64,000 nt of DNA from Desertibaculum subflavum. Its GTDB lineage: Bacteria > Pseudomonadota > Alphaproteobacteria > Ferrovibrionales > Ferrovibrionaceae. Under the pieces are notes generated by a model. That model had not been told where the DNA came from and ran no database searches. It saw only the letters and a program-made list of their open reading frames with translations. The stretch lies in contig QOZS01000002.1 in the NCBI GenBank assembly GCA_003576705.1, positions 120,458-184,457 on the forward strand, written 5' to 3'. Of this stretch, positions 26,037 through 35,617 are shown piece after piece (position 1 is the first letter of the stretch; the number at the start of each line of letters is the position of its first letter). The translations under genes and the position numbers were made by a program.

Positions 26037-27668
26037 ATGAAGGCAGGCCCGGCCATTGCCGAGATCCTGAAGCGCGAAGGCGTGGAGATCATGATCGGCT
26101 ATCCGGTCAACCATCTCCTCGAGCACGGCGCCGCCGCCGATATCCGCCCCATCATCGTGCGCCAGGAGCGGGTCGGCCTGCACATGGCGGATGCCATGTC
26201 GCGCGTCAGTCGCGGCAAGAAGCTCGGCCTCTTCGTCATGCAGCACGGCCCGGGCGCCGAGAACGCCTATGGCGGCGTCGCCCAGGCCTTCAGCGAGAGC
26301 GTGCCGATCCTGGTCATGCCCCAGGGCTATGCCCGGCGCATTGCCCATGTGCCGCCGAACTTCAACTCCACCATCCAGATGGCCGGCATCACCAAGAGCG
26401 CCGAGCCGATCACCTCAGGCCGCGAAATTCCCAACATCCTGCGCCGCGCCTTCACCCAGCTGCGCAACGGCCGCGGCGGCCCGGTGCTGGTCGAGGTGCC
26501 GACCGACATCTATGCCGAGGAGGTGCCGGAGCCGCTCGACTATCAGCCGGTCTTCACCACGCGCTCGGGCCCCGATCCCGAGGCCGTCGCCAAGGTGGCC
26601 GAGCGGCTGGTGGCGGCGAAGCGCCCCGTCATCCATGCCGGCCAGGGCGTGCACTGGGCCGAGGCCTATGCCGAGCTCCGCGAGCTCGCCGAGCTGCTCG
26701 CCGCGCCGGTGATGACGACCCTGCAGGGCAAGAGCTGCTTCGACGAAACGCACCCGCTCGCCCTCGGCTCCGGCGGCCGCGCGCACCCGGCGCCGGTCAC
26801 GCATTTCCTCAAGGCCTCGGACCTGATCTTCGGCATCGGCTGCAGCTTCGGCGAGACCAATTTCGCCACCGCCATGCCGGCGGGCAAGCCGATCATCCAC
26901 GCGACGCTCGACAGCCGCGACCTCAACAAGGACGTCCGCGCCGAGATGGGCCTGGTCGGCGATGCCAAGCTGACACTCGCCGCGCTCACCGATGCCTGCC
27001 GCAAGTTGCTCGGCGGCAAGGCGCGCGATGCCTCGCAGGTCGCGGCGGAAATCAAGCAGGTCGAGGCTGCCTGGCTCGAAACCTGGGCACCGAAGCGCAA
27101 CTCGAACGACGCGCCGCTCAACGCCTATCGCGTGCTGGCCGAGCTGCACCGCACCGTCGACGTCGCCAACACCATCATCACCCACGATGCCGGCAGCCCG
27201 CGCGACCAGCTATCGCCGTTCTGGAAGACGACCCGGCCGATGACCTATCTCGGCTGGGGCAAGACCACGCAATTGGGCTACGGCCTCGGCCTCGCCATGG
27301 GCGCCAAGCTCGCCGCCCCCGACAAGCTCTGCATCAACGTCTGGGGCGACGCGGCGATCGGCTTCACCGGCATGGATTTCGAGACCGCGGTGCGCGAGCG
27401 CATCCCGATCCTCTCCATCCTGCTCAACAACTTCTCCATGGCGATCGAGCTGCCGGTGATGAAGGTGGCGACCGAGAAATACCGCTCGACCGACATCTCC
27501 GGCGACTATGCCGCGATGGCGCGCGCCTTCGGCGGCTTCGGCGAGCGGGTGACGCGGCCGGAGGAGATCGTGCCGGCGATCAGGCGCGGCATCGAGGCGA
27601 CGCAGAAGGGTCAGGCCGCGCTGCTGGAGTTCATCACCTCGAAGGAGATCGACATCTCCCGGCCCTGA
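26037..27668 (+). CDS. ThDP-dependent enzyme, acetolactate synthase-like
   Basis: A 543-residue thiamine-diphosphate enzyme of the acetolactate synthase / benzoylformate decarboxylase superfamily. The pyrimidine domain has the activating Glu in IVRQERVGLHMADAM near residue 46. A central Rossmann-like domain follows. The C-terminal ThDP-phosphate motif GDAAIGFTGMDFE lies near 440 with the closing NN about 27 residues later. It lacks a regulatory-subunit gene next door, so biosynthetic acetolactate synthase is unlikely. A 2-oxoacid decarboxylase or carboligase is more probable. GGGAGGG precedes ATG 26037. It converges on lolD with a 3-bp gap. Confidence 0.8.
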   Translation: MKAGPAIAEILKREGVEIMIGYPVNHLLEHGAAADIRPIIVRQERVGLHMADAMSRVSRGKKLGLFVMQHGPGAENAYGGVAQAFSESVPILVMPQGYARRIAHVPPNFNSTIQMAGITKSAEPITSGREIPNILRRAFTQLRNGRGGPVLVEVPTDIYAEEVPEPLDYQPVFTTRSGPDPEAVAKVAERLVAAKRPVIHAGQGVHWAEAYAELRELAELLAAPVMTTLQGKSCFDETHPLALGSGGRAHPAPVTHFLKASDLIFGIGCSFGETNFATAMPAGKPIIHATLDSRDLNKDVRAEMGLVGDAKLTLAALTDACRKLLGGKARDASQVAAEIKQVEAAWLETWAPKRNSNDAPLNAYRVLAELHRTVDVANTIITHDAGSPRDQLSPFWKTTRPMTYLGWGKTTQLGYGLGLAMGAKLAAPDKLCINVWGDAAIGFTGMDFETAVRERIPILSILLNNFSMAIELPVMKVATEKYRSTDISGDYAAMARAFGGFGERVTRPEEIVPAIRRGIEATQKGQAALLEFITSKEIDISRP

Positions 27669-27671
27669 GGG

Positions 27672-28343
27672 TCAGACCAGCACGCCGTCCTTGAGATGGA
27701 CCACGCGGTCCATCCGGGCGGCGAGGTCGGGATTGTGGGTCGCGATCAGGGCGGCGAGCTGGTGCTCGCGCACCAGGCCGAGCAGCTCGCCGAACACCAC
27801 GTCGGCGGTGGCGTGGTCGAGATTGCCGGTCGGCTCGTCGGCCAGCAGCACTTTCGGCCCGTGCACCACGGCACGGGCGATGGCGACGCGCTGTTGTTCG
27901 CCGCCCGATAGCCGCGCCGGCCGGTGCTTCAGCCGCTCGGCAAGGCCGAGCCGGCCGAGCAAAGCGGATGCGCGCTGCTTCGCCTCGCTCTTCGGCAGTC
28001 CGGCGATGATCAGCGGCATCGCCACGTTCTCCAGCGCGGAGAATTCCGGCAGCAGGTGATGGAATTGATAGACGAAGCCGAGCTTGGCCCGCCTCGCCAA
28101 GGTGCGCTCGGTCTCGCTCATGCGCGAGGCGGGCGCGTCGTCGATCAGCACCTCGCCGCCGCTGGCGCGCTCGAGCAGCCCGGCGATGTGCAGCAGGGTC
28201 GACTTGCCGGCGCCGGATGGCCCGACCAGCGCCGCCACCTCGCCGGCGCGGAGCGCAAGGTTGACGCCGCGCAGCACATGCAGCCGCTCGGCGCCCTGGA
28301 CGAAGACCCGCTCCACATCCTGCAGGCGCAGCGGCTCACTCAT
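27672..28343 (-). CDS. lolD: Lipoprotein-releasing system ATP-binding protein LolD
   Basis: A 223-residue ABC ATPase that powers release of outer-membrane lipoproteins from the inner membrane to LolA. Walker [16 protein letters not shown] is near residue 41, the Q-loop [10 protein letters not shown] near 90, the signature [14 protein letters not shown] near 143, and Walker [14 protein letters not shown] near 163. ATG 28343 overlaps the end of lolC by 8 bp. The frame extends upstream only as a shadow. The order proS-lolC-lolD is the common alphaproteobacterial arrangement, usually followed by dnaE; here it is followed by the inserted PEP-CTERM region. Confidence 0.94.
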   Translation of the reverse strand: MSEPLRLQDVERVFVQGAERLHVLRGVNLALRAGEVAALVGPSGAGKSTLLHIAGLLERASGGEVLIDDAPASRMSETERTLARRAKLGFVYQFHHLLPEFSALENVAMPLIIAGLPKSEAKQRASALLGRLGLAERLKHRPARLSGGEQQRVAIARAVVHGPKVLLADEPTGNLDHATADVVFGELLGLVREHQLAALIATHNPDLAARMDRVVHLKDGVLV

Positions 28344-29583
28344 AGCGCAGCGCCTCCACCGGATCGAGCCGCGCGGCACGCCAGGACGGATAGATCGTGG
28401 CAAGGATCGACAGCGCCAGCGCCATCGCCACCACCTGCACCACCTCCATGACCTCGACCTTGGCCGGCAGCCGGGTGAGGAAATAGACCTGGGCCGGGAA
28501 CAGCTCGACCAGGAAGGTGGATTCGAGCCAGCGGCGGATCGATTCGATATTCGCCGCGAAGGCATAGCCGGCGGCGCAGCCGAGCACGGTGCCGATCACG
28601 CCCACCGCCGCGCCGGACAGGAAGAAAACGCGCATCACGCTGCCGCGCGTCGCGCCCATCGTGCGCAATATCGCGATGTCGCGCCCCTTGTCCTTCACCA
28701 GCATGATCAGGCTGGAGATGATGTTGAAGGCGGCGACCAGGATGATCAGGCTCAGGATCAGGAACATCACGCTGCGCTCGACCTGCAGCGCGTTGAAGAA
28801 CTGCGCATTGGCCTGCTGCCAGTCGTAGATGCTGTAGCGGTTGTTCAGCGCCTGGGCGATCTCCAGCCGCTTCTGCGGCGCCGCGTTGCCGTCCTTCAGC
28901 ATCACCTCGATGCCGCTGACCTTTTCGCCCAGGCGGAAATAGATCTGCGCCTGCGCGAGCGGCATGAACACGAAGGCGCTGTCGTATTCGAACATGCCGA
29001 TATCGAAGGTGGCGACCACGCGATAGGCCTGCAGGCGGGGCACGGTGCCGAACACCGTCGCCGTGGTCTGCGGCGAGATCAGCGTGATGCGGTCGCCGAT
29101 CTTGAGGCCGAGCGTGCGCGCCATGCGGTCGCCGACCACCACGGCATCCTCGCCGCCGAAATCGGCGAGGTCGCCCTGCACGATCCGGCGGGCCACCAGC
29201 GACTGCTTGCGCAGGTCGTCAGGAGCGAGTCCGCGCACGCGCGCCCCGGTCGCGGCGCCATTCGCCGTCGCCATCACCTGGCCGTCGACCACCGGCTGCA
29301 CATAGGTGATGCCGTCGAGCCTCTTCAGCTCGCCCATCAGCCGCTCGTGGTCGTCGAGCCCGCGCTCGAAGCTCTGCACCATCAGATGGCCGTTGAGGCC
29401 GAGAATGCGGCCGAGCAGCTCGGCCCGGAAGCCGTTCATCACCGCCATGACGACGATCAACGTGCCGACGCCCAGCATGATGCCGAGCAGCGAGAACAGC
29501 GCGATGACCGAGATGAAGCCTTCCTGCCGCCGCGCGCGCAGATAGCGCCCGGCCATCATCCATTCGAAGCGGGAGAAGATCAT
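28336..29583 (-). CDS. lolC: Lipoprotein-releasing ABC transporter permease LolC/E
   Basis: A 415-residue inner-membrane protein of the FtsX/MacB-like permease class. The first membrane helix follows the N-terminal [15 protein letters not shown] large periplasmic domain spans about residues 45-265, and three further helices lie near the C-terminus, with the coupling region [16 protein letters not shown]. It ends with the typical [10 protein letters not shown] single lolC/E gene is present, as in many alphaproteobacteria where one permease forms a homodimer. It sits 48 bp after proS. Confidence 0.93.
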   Translation of the reverse strand: MIFSRFEWMMAGRYLRARRQEGFISVIALFSLLGIMLGVGTLIVVMAVMNGFRAELLGRILGLNGHLMVQSFERGLDDHERLMGELKRLDGITYVQPVVDGQVMATANGAATGARVRGLAPDDLRKQSLVARRIVQGDLADFGGEDAVVVGDRMARTLGLKIGDRITLISPQTTATVFGTVPRLQAYRVVATFDIGMFEYDSAFVFMPLAQAQIYFRLGEKVSGIEVMLKDGNAAPQKRLEIAQALNNRYSIYDWQQANAQFFNALQVERSVMFLILSLIILVAAFNIISSLIMLVKDKGRDIAILRTMGATRGSVMRVFFLSGAAVGVIGTVLGCAAGYAFAANIESIRRWLESTFLVELFPAQVYFLTRLPAKVEVMEVVQVVAMALALSILATIYPSWRAARLDPVEALRYE

Positions 29584-29631
29584 GGGCCCGGGATCAGAGA
29601 GGCGGATCGCGGCGAAACCGTGGCACCGCGC

Positions 29632-30951
29632 TCACGATCCGAGCAGCCTGGCGAGAGCGGCGTCGACCGACAGCTCCTGCTTCTCGCCGGTCGCGCGCCG
29701 CTTCAGCTCCACCGTACCGGCCTTCGCACCGCGGGGCCCCGCGGTCACCTGCCAGGGCAGTCCGATCAGGTCCATGGTGGCGAACTTCGCGCCGGCGCGG
29801 TCGGCGCTGTCGTCGTAGAGCACGTCCTTTCCCGCCGCCTTCAGCTTGCTCTCAAGCTCCGCGCCGAGTTTCGCGCAAGCCGCATCGTCCGGCTTCAGGT
29901 CGACGATGCCGACATCGAACGGCGCCACGCTGTCCGGCCAGATGATGCCGGCATCGTCGTGGCTCGCCTCGATGATGGCGCCCAACAGCCGCGATACGCC
30001 GATGCCGTAGGAACCGCCGTGGACAGTGACCATCTCGCCGTTCGGCCCGGCCACCTCGGCTTTCAACGGGCCCGAGTACTTGGTGCCGAAATAGAAGATA
30101 TGGCCGACCTCGATGCCGCGGGCGGAGACCTGGCGCTCGGCCGGAATGGCATTGAACCGCGCCGCGTCGTGCTTCTCGTCGGTCGCCGCATAGGCTGACG
30201 TCCAGCTGTCGACCATCGGCTGCAGGTCGGCGTCGTAGTCGACCGCTTCCGACAGCACGTCGCGCTCGACCAGTGCCTTGTCGCAGAACACCGCGCTCTC
30301 GCCGGTCTCGGCCAGGATGATGAATTCGTGCGAGAGATCGCCGCCGATCGGCCCGGTATCGGCCTGCATCGGAATCGCCTTCAGGCCCATGCGAGCGAAG
30401 GTGCGCAGATAGGCGACGAACATCTTGTTGTAGGCGCGGCGCGCGCCGGCCTGGTCGAGATCGAAGGAATAGGCGTCCTTCATCAGGAACTCGCGGCCGC
30501 GCATGATGCCGAAGCGCGGGCGCACCTCGTCGCGGAACTTCCATTGGATGTGATAGAGCAGCATCGGCAGGTTTTTGTAGCTCTTCACCTCCTTGCGGAA
30601 GATGTCGGTGATCAGCTCCTCGTTGGTCGGGCCATAGAGCATGTCGCGCTCGTGCCGATCCTGGAGGCGCAGCATCTCCTTGCCGTAATCGTCGTAGCGG
30701 CCGCTCTCGCGCCACAGATCGGCCGACTGGATGGTCGGCATCAGCAGCTCGTTGCAGCCGGCCGCGTCCTGCTCCTCGCGCACGATCTGCTCGATCTTCT
30801 TCAGCACCCGGAAGCCAAGCGGCAGCCAGGAATAGATGCCGGCCGAGGCCTGGCGGATCATGCCCGCGCGCAGCATCAGCCGGTGCGAGACGATCTGCGC
30901 CTCGCTCGGGTTCTCTTTCAGGACGGGCAGGAAGAAGCGGCTCAAGCGCAT
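29632..30951 (-). CDS. proS: Prolyl-tRNA synthetase
   Basis: A 439-residue class II aminoacyl-tRNA synthetase that charges tRNA-Pro. It starts [18 protein letters not shown], the standard alphaproteobacterial N-terminus, at ATG 30951 (the frame begins ten codons earlier). Motif 2 and motif 3 regions are visible ([33 protein letters not shown] and [13 protein letters not shown]), followed by the anticodon-binding domain. The length shows that the large editing insertion of E. coli ProRS is absent, as expected for this group. Confidence 0.96.
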   Translation of the reverse strand: MRLSRFFLPVLKENPSEAQIVSHRLMLRAGMIRQASAGIYSWLPLGFRVLKKIEQIVREEQDAAGCNELLMPTIQSADLWRESGRYDDYGKEMLRLQDRHERDMLYGPTNEELITDIFRKEVKSYKNLPMLLYHIQWKFRDEVRPRFGIMRGREFLMKDAYSFDLDQAGARRAYNKMFVAYLRTFARMGLKAIPMQADTGPIGGDLSHEFIILAETGESAVFCDKALVERDVLSEAVDYDADLQPMVDSWTSAYAATDEKHDAARFNAIPAERQVSARGIEVGHIFYFGTKYSGPLKAEVAGPNGEMVTVHGGSYGIGVSRLLGAIIEASHDDAGIIWPDSVAPFDVGIVDLKPDDAACAKLGAELESKLKAAGKDVLYDDSADRAGAKFATMDLIGLPWQVTAGPRGAKAGTVELKRRATGEKQELSVDAALARLLGS

Positions 30952-31019
30952 TGCGGCATCCGATACGGGACGGGTCCGCAACTATTTACGTGGCCCCCGG
31001 TTGGGCCGCAACGAAACCC

Positions 31020-31526
31020 TCAGCGCCGGCGGCAGGCCGCCACGACGTCGGATTCGAAGGCCTGGTCCAGCGGCTTGCCGTTCAGCATGGCCTTGCCGGT
31101 CTTGAGATCGACCGCAACCTCGCCGACCACGATCTCGGAGGCACCAAGGCTGCCGGTACCGATGGCGAGGTCGCGCTTCAGCGCCACCCGCACCTCGTCG
31201 GGCCCCGCCGCCGCCTCGGCCGGCAGGTCGGCCGGTGCCACCGGGCGCCCCTGCACGTCGACTCCCGGCTTGTATTCGACGCCGGGCGCCGGGCGGTGGG
31301 CGGTCAAGGCCCGGCAGGTGTCGCGTCCAACCACGACGACTTCCAGCGGCTGCGCGCGCAGCGGATCAGGAAATAAAATAACCACAACTGCCATAACCAG
31401 CGAAAGAATCTTGATGACTTGCTGCCCGGACTCGACTAATTTTTCCAGCGATAAATAGTGTCTCCGGGCAGTTTCCCGGTGGCCCAAGTCTTGGGAGGAA
31501 AAGCCCGACCAACGGTCGTTCGCCAT
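31020..31526 (-). CDS. Membrane-anchored or exported hypothetical protein
   Basis: About 168 residues from ATG 31526, but the start is uncertain. A hydrophobic stretch, ILSLVMAVVVILFPDPLRAQ, lies 40 residues in and looks like a signal peptide, so translation may begin closer to it. The mature part, PLEVVVVGRDTCRALTAHRPAPG followed by EYKPGVDVQGRPVAPADLP, carries two Cys and ends VVAACRRR. No function is recognised. It lies between the nucleotidyltransferase gene and proS in the conserved nuo-rnj-proS block, 68 bp before proS. Confidence 0.55.
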   Translation of the reverse strand: MANDRWSGFSSQDLGHRETARRHYLSLEKLVESGQQVIKILSLVMAVVVILFPDPLRAQPLEVVVVGRDTCRALTAHRPAPGVEYKPGVDVQGRPVAPADLPAEAAAGPDEVRVALKRDLAIGTGSLGASEIVVGEVAVDLKTGKAMLNGKPLDQAFESDVVAACRRR

Positions 31527-31611
31527 GGGCGGCCGGATGGAACAAGAAGGGTTCATTGCCAGATGGCAATAGCGCAAGCCCCCGGATGGGTCTTGCGCTT
31601 TCTTTTTGCCC

Positions 31612-32163
31612 TCAGAGACGGACCGTTAACCGGGGCCAGCGGCGAATCCAGCCTTTGGCGGCAATGCGGGCATAGAAGACGTCGAGCCGGTCGCGATAGG
31701 CCGGCACCGGCCGCAGCACCAGGGCCAGCAGGTCGTCGACCCCGTGCGGCGCTGCGATCTCGATGCCGCCGCGACAGTCGAGTCGCGCCGCGACGGCGGT
31801 CACCGTCTCCACCCAATGGCCGATCGCGTGCACGGCGCCGGCATAGGGCGCATGCCCATTGCGCCGGTGCATGCGCGCCTGGTTGTGCACCGACCATGGC
31901 AGGCCCGGCGCCTGCCGGCGCAACTCGGCTTCGATGGCGGCGTCGCGCTCGGCCGAGGCGTCGTCCGGATCGAACCAGGCGACATCGATATCGGCGAGCG
32001 GTTGCGGCGCGAGCTCGTGCAGATGGTCGAAAACCGGATTGCGGACAGCGCCGGCACCGATCCAGGCATCCGGCAGTGCCAGGCCGGCGAGCGCCGGCAG
32101 CGCCCGCTGCAGCACCGGATCGCGCCGCAGGATGTCGGCGATGCGGGTTTCCGCCGGGTTCAC
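31612..32163 (-). CDS. Nucleotidyltransferase-family protein (DUF925-like)
   Basis: A 183-residue protein of the NTP_transf_6/DUF925 type. The AWIGAGAVRNPVFD segment and the metal-binding-like DIDVAWFDPDD pair lie near residues 27 and 50, then a VHNQARMHRRNGH motif near 85. The family has a nucleotidyltransferase-like fold but no proven substrate. The start is GTG 32163, which overlaps the DUF1467 stop by 4 bp (GTGA), so the two are translationally coupled. Confidence 0.8.
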   Translation of the reverse strand: MNPAETRIADILRRDPVLQRALPALAGLALPDAWIGAGAVRNPVFDHLHELAPQPLADIDVAWFDPDDASAERDAAIEAELRRQAPGLPWSVHNQARMHRRNGHAPYAGAVHAIGHWVETVTAVAARLDCRGGIEIAAPHGVDDLLALVLRPVPAYRDRLDVFYARIAAKGWIRRWPRLTVRL

Positions 32164-32420
32164 TTCCCCTTCCAGAACGCGCCAAGACCGAACAGGTCGC
32201 GATCCTGCACAAACCAGAAAGCGGCGAACAGCACGCTGGCGATCGCCGTCGTCAGCAGGGCCTTCATCACCAGCCGCGGGCGGATCGGGGCGCTCGGGAC
32301 TTGGCCGGGCACCGCGTCGACGCCGGCCTCCTCCGGCGTGCGCACGCCGATCGGCAGCACGGCGAACAGCACGCACCACCAGATGATGATGTAGGTCATG
32401 ACGCCGGTGTACCAGTTCAC
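32160..32420 (-). CDS. DUF1467 family membrane protein
   Basis: An 86-residue protein with two membrane helices (MTYIIIWWCVLFAVLPIGV and ALLTTAIASVLFAAFWFV) joined by a short Pro-rich loop. DUF1467 proteins are small alphaproteobacterial membrane proteins of unknown role, and they commonly sit right after RNase J, as here (9-bp gap). The nucleotidyltransferase overlaps its stop codon. Confidence 0.85.
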   Translation of the reverse strand: MNWYTGVMTYIIIWWCVLFAVLPIGVRTPEEAGVDAVPGQVPSAPIRPRLVMKALLTTAIASVLFAAFWFVQDRDLFGLGAFWKGK

Positions 32421-32429
32421 CTGAGCCTC

Positions 32430-34097
32430 TTATCGTACCCGTGCAATACGGATCTCGACATGCGGGCGACGGTCGATGCGTCGACGGACCGCCGCGCGCA
32501 ACGCCTTGGTCGCGCTCTCGATCACCTTGTCGTCGTCGAAGCGCATGCGTCCCGGCAGGCCTTCGACCGCCCGAGCAACGGAATCGGCGACCTCATCCTC
32601 GAAGCCGTCGCTCTCGTCCTCGGCCACGCCGACCAGGGTGATCGCCGGCTCGGTCTCCAGATCGCCCTGGGGGTCGAATACCAGGTTCGCCACCGCGACG
32701 CCGTTGTACATCAGCCGGCGCCGGCGCCGCACCAGCTCGCCCTCCGGCGCGATCAGATCGGCATCGCCGTCGAGGGCGAGCCGGCCGGCCGGCACCTCGC
32801 CCGCGACCGCAGGCTCGCCGGGTCCGAGCCTCAGCACGTCGCCGTTGTTCAGGATCACCGCCTGCGGCACCTGCAGCGACTTGGCGAAGGCGGCATGCTC
32901 GGCCAGGTGCCGCGCCTCGCCATGCACCGGCACCGCGACGCGCGGGCGGATCAGGCGGTACATCTCGGCCAGCTCCTCCCGCGCAGGGTGGCCGGAGACG
33001 TGCACGAAGTGATCCTTCTCGGTCACCACCTCGATGCCGGCGCGGGCCAGCTTGTTGTGCAGCGAAAACAGCGTCCGCTCGTTTCCCGGGATGATGCGCG
33101 AGGAGAACACCACCGTGTCGCCGGGCGAGAGGTGGACATGGCGGTGGTCACCGTTGGCGATGCGCGCCATGGCACCCTGAACCTCGCCCTGGCAGCCGGT
33201 GCAGAGCAGCAGCACCTTGTCGCGCGGCAGGTCGCCGAAATCGCGCTCCGACAGGACCGGTGGCAGGTCGCGCAGATAGCCCGCCTCGCGCGCCGCGTCG
33301 TGGATGCGCCAAAGCGATCGGCCGACGATGACGAGATGGCGGTCCAGCTCCCGCGACACATGCGCCACGGTCTCGAACCGCGCGACATTGGAGGCGAAGG
33401 TGGTGACGGCGATACGGCCCGGCTTGTCCTTCAGCAGGTCGAGCAGGCCCTCGCGCACCGCCGCCTCCGAGCCCGACCTGCCCTTGTTGAAGACGTTGGT
33501 GGAATCGCAGACCAGCGCCAGCACGCTCATGTCGCCGAATTTCTGCAGCGCCTCGCGGTCGGTGGCGGGGCCGACCAGCGGCGTCTCGTCGAGCTTCCAG
33601 TCGCCGGTATGCAGCACCGTGCCGGCCGCGGTCTCAATCGCCAGCGCCATGGATTCCGGGATCGAATGGGTGATGCCGATGGGCGTCACGCGGAACGGCT
33701 TGATGTCGAGCACGTCGCCCGGCTCGTAGAGCCGCACCTCGACCTCGTCCTCGAGCCCGGCATCCACCAGCTTGCGGTGCAGCAGGGCCGCGGCGAAGCG
33801 TGTCGCATAGACCGGACAGCGCAGCCTCGGCCAGAGATGCGGCACGGCGCCGAGATGATCCTCATGAGCATGCGTCAGCACCAGCGCCACCAGGTCGTCG
33901 CGCTCGCCCTCGATGAAGGCGGGGTCCGGCATCAGGATGTCGATCCCGGGCAGCGTCTCGTCGGCGAAGGTGATGCCGAGATCGACCATCAGCCATTTGC
34001 CGGCATGGCCGTAGAGCGACAGGTTCATGCCGATCTCGCCGGCGCCGCCGAGCGGCAGGAAGACCAGGCCGCCGTCCCGTGTGTCGGTGGCGCTCAC
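32430..34097 (-). CDS. rnj: Ribonuclease J
   Basis: A 555-residue beta-CASP metallo-ribonuclease with 5'-3' exo- and endonuclease activity in RNA maturation and decay. The metal site HAHEDHLGAVPH lies near residue 72. The beta-CASP region has CTGCQGEVQGAMARIA and SSRIIPGNE. The late motif VSGHPAREELAE carries the conserved His, and a C-terminal domain follows. The start is GTG 34097, overlapping the coaX stop by 4 bp. The frame is open into coaX as a shadow only. Its place after birA and coaX is characteristic of alphaproteobacteria. Confidence 0.94.
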   Translation of the reverse strand: MSATDTRDGGLVFLPLGGAGEIGMNLSLYGHAGKWLMVDLGITFADETLPGIDILMPDPAFIEGERDDLVALVLTHAHEDHLGAVPHLWPRLRCPVYATRFAAALLHRKLVDAGLEDEVEVRLYEPGDVLDIKPFRVTPIGITHSIPESMALAIETAAGTVLHTGDWKLDETPLVGPATDREALQKFGDMSVLALVCDSTNVFNKGRSGSEAAVREGLLDLLKDKPGRIAVTTFASNVARFETVAHVSRELDRHLVIVGRSLWRIHDAAREAGYLRDLPPVLSERDFGDLPRDKVLLLCTGCQGEVQGAMARIANGDHRHVHLSPGDTVVFSSRIIPGNERTLFSLHNKLARAGIEVVTEKDHFVHVSGHPAREELAEMYRLIRPRVAVPVHGEARHLAEHAAFAKSLQVPQAVILNNGDVLRLGPGEPAVAGEVPAGRLALDGDADLIAPEGELVRRRRRLMYNGVAVANLVFDPQGDLETEPAITLVGVAEDESDGFEDEVADSVARAVEGLPGRMRFDDDKVIESATKALRAAVRRRIDRRPHVEIRIARVR

Positions 34098-34867
34098 AGG
34101 CGGCCGCCGTTCCGCCGCCAGATCTCGAACAGGCCGCGCATGGTAATGTCGGGGATGACCTGCTCGATCACCCCGCCGGTCGAGCCGTCGAATACCGGGG
34201 CAAGGCCGCCGGTGGAGATCACCTTCATGGGCCGGCCGAACTCCGCCTTGATGCGGGCGACGATGCCCTCGATCAGGCCGACATAGCCCCAGAACACCCC
34301 GGAATGCATGCAGGCGACCGTGTTGGTGCCGATCACCTGCTTCGGGCGCTCGACCACGATGCGCGGCAGCAGCGCCGTGGCGTTGACCAGCGCCTCGATC
34401 GAAAGGTTGATGCCCGGCGCGATGACGCCGCCGCAATAGGCACCCTGCTCGTCCACCACGTCGAAGGTGGTGGCGGTGCCGAAATCCACCACGATCATCG
34501 GCTGCTGCGGAAACATCACCCCCGCGCCGACGGTATTGCAGATGCGGTCGGCACCGGCCCCGGCGCCCTTCACCTCGATGCCGTAATTCATACCGGGCTC
34601 GCCCAGCACCATCGGCTCGGAATTGAAGTAACGGGTGCAGAGCCGGCGCAGATTGAAGGTCGCCTGCGGCACCACGCTGCCGATGATCGTGGCGGTGATC
34701 GATGCCGGATCGATCTTCTCGATCGCCATCAGCTGGAACAGCCAGACGGCATGCTCGTCGCCGGTGCGCAGGGCGGTGGTGTGCTGGCGCCATTCGCCGA
34801 CGATCCGCTCGCCGTCGAACACGGCGAACTTGGTGTTGGTGTTGTTGGCGTTGATGGCAAGCAGCAT
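34094..34867 (-). CDS. coaX: Type III pantothenate kinase, N-terminal Asp replaced
   Basis: A 257-residue ASKHA-fold kinase for the first step of CoA synthesis. VVDFGTATTFDVVD, GGVIAPGINLSIEAL, GADRICN and SGVFWGYVGLIEG are intact. The N-terminal phosphate-binding motif, usually IDxGNTNT, reads INANNTNT, so the first conserved catalytic Asp (residue 6) is Asn (codon AAC). The rest of the protein is full length, so it is not an obvious pseudogene. Either this lineage uses Asn here or activity is altered. It lies between birA (3-bp gap) and rnj (4-bp overlap). Confidence 0.88.
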   Translation of the reverse strand: MLLAINANNTNTKFAVFDGERIVGEWRQHTTALRTGDEHAVWLFQLMAIEKIDPASITATIIGSVVPQATFNLRRLCTRYFNSEPMVLGEPGMNYGIEVKGAGAGADRICNTVGAGVMFPQQPMIVVDFGTATTFDVVDEQGAYCGGVIAPGINLSIEALVNATALLPRIVVERPKQVIGTNTVACMHSGVFWGYVGLIEGIVARIKAEFGRPMKVISTGGLAPVFDGSTGGVIEQVIPDITMRGLFEIWRRNGGRL

Positions 34868-34870
34868 GAT

Positions 34871-35617
34871 TCAGCCCACAGGGAAGACTTCGCCGGCCGT
34901 GATGACATGGCGCTTCCCGTCATCGCCGGCAAGCAGCAGGGCGCCGGCCGCGTCCAGCCCCTCGAAGGTACCATGCAGCTCGTGGCTACCGGTACGGGCC
35001 CGGATACGGCGGCCGAGCGCATGGGCGCGCGCCAGCCAGGCCGCGCGGACCGGCGCGAAGCCCTCCGCCCGCCAGCGCCCGAGCCAGCGGTCGAGCGCCG
35101 CCACCTCGGCCGCCACCACCGCCTCGACACCGCCGGCATAGCCCTCCGCCGACAGCGACGTGGCCGGCCATTCGGTGCCTTCCGGCCTGGTCGCAACATT
35201 GGTACCGATGCCGACCACCAGTGCCTCCACTATGCCGGAGGTGCCGAGCCGCGACTGCAGCAGGATGCCGACCGCCTTGCGGGCGTCGATCAGCACGTCG
35301 TTCGGCCATTTGCAGGCAACGGCCTTGCCGGGCGCCAGCAGGGCCTCGAAGGCCTCCGCCACGGCAACGGCGGCGAGGAAGGAGAGGCTTGCGGCTTCGG
35401 CCGCAGGAACCGCGGGGCGCAGCAGCAGCGAGAAATAGGCATTGCCCGGCGGCGACGCCCAGCCCCGGCCCGACCGTCCGCGCCCGCCCGATTGCGCCTT
35501 GGCCCAGACCACCGTGCCGGCCGGCGCGCCCGCCTCGGCCAGCCTCAGCGCCTCGTCATTGGTGCTGCCGATCGTGTCATAGGCGGCCAGCTGATAGCCG
35601 GCCGGCAGGGCGATCAC
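34871..35617 (-). CDS. birA: Biotin-[acetyl-CoA-carboxylase] ligase without DNA-binding domain
   Basis: A 248-residue class I biotin protein ligase that attaches biotin to carboxylase carrier domains. The catalytic loop is [21 protein letters not shown] and the lysine motif CKWPNDVLI. The C-terminal SH3-like domain ends the protein. No helix-turn-helix domain precedes the ligase, so it does not repress biotin genes. The start is GTG 35617, overlapping the nuoN stop by 4 bp, which couples it to the end of the respiratory operon. Confidence 0.93.
   Translation of the reverse strand: MIALPAGYQLAAYDTIGSTNDEALRLAEAGAPAGTVVWAKAQSGGRGRSGRGWASPPGNAYFSLLLRPAVPAAEAASLSFLAAVAVAEAFEALLAPGKAVACKWPNDVLIDARKAVGILLQSRLGTSGIVEALVVGIGTNVATRPEGTEWPATSLSAEGYAGGVEAVVAAEVAALDRWLGRWRAEGFAPVRAAWLARAHALGRRIRARTGSHELHGTFEGLDAAGALLLAGDDGKRHVITAGEVFPVG

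Noticed and set aside
31458..34286. A 942-codon plus-strand frame opposite rnj and its neighbours
   Set aside because: Shadow frame; no ribosome-binding site and no recognisable domain.
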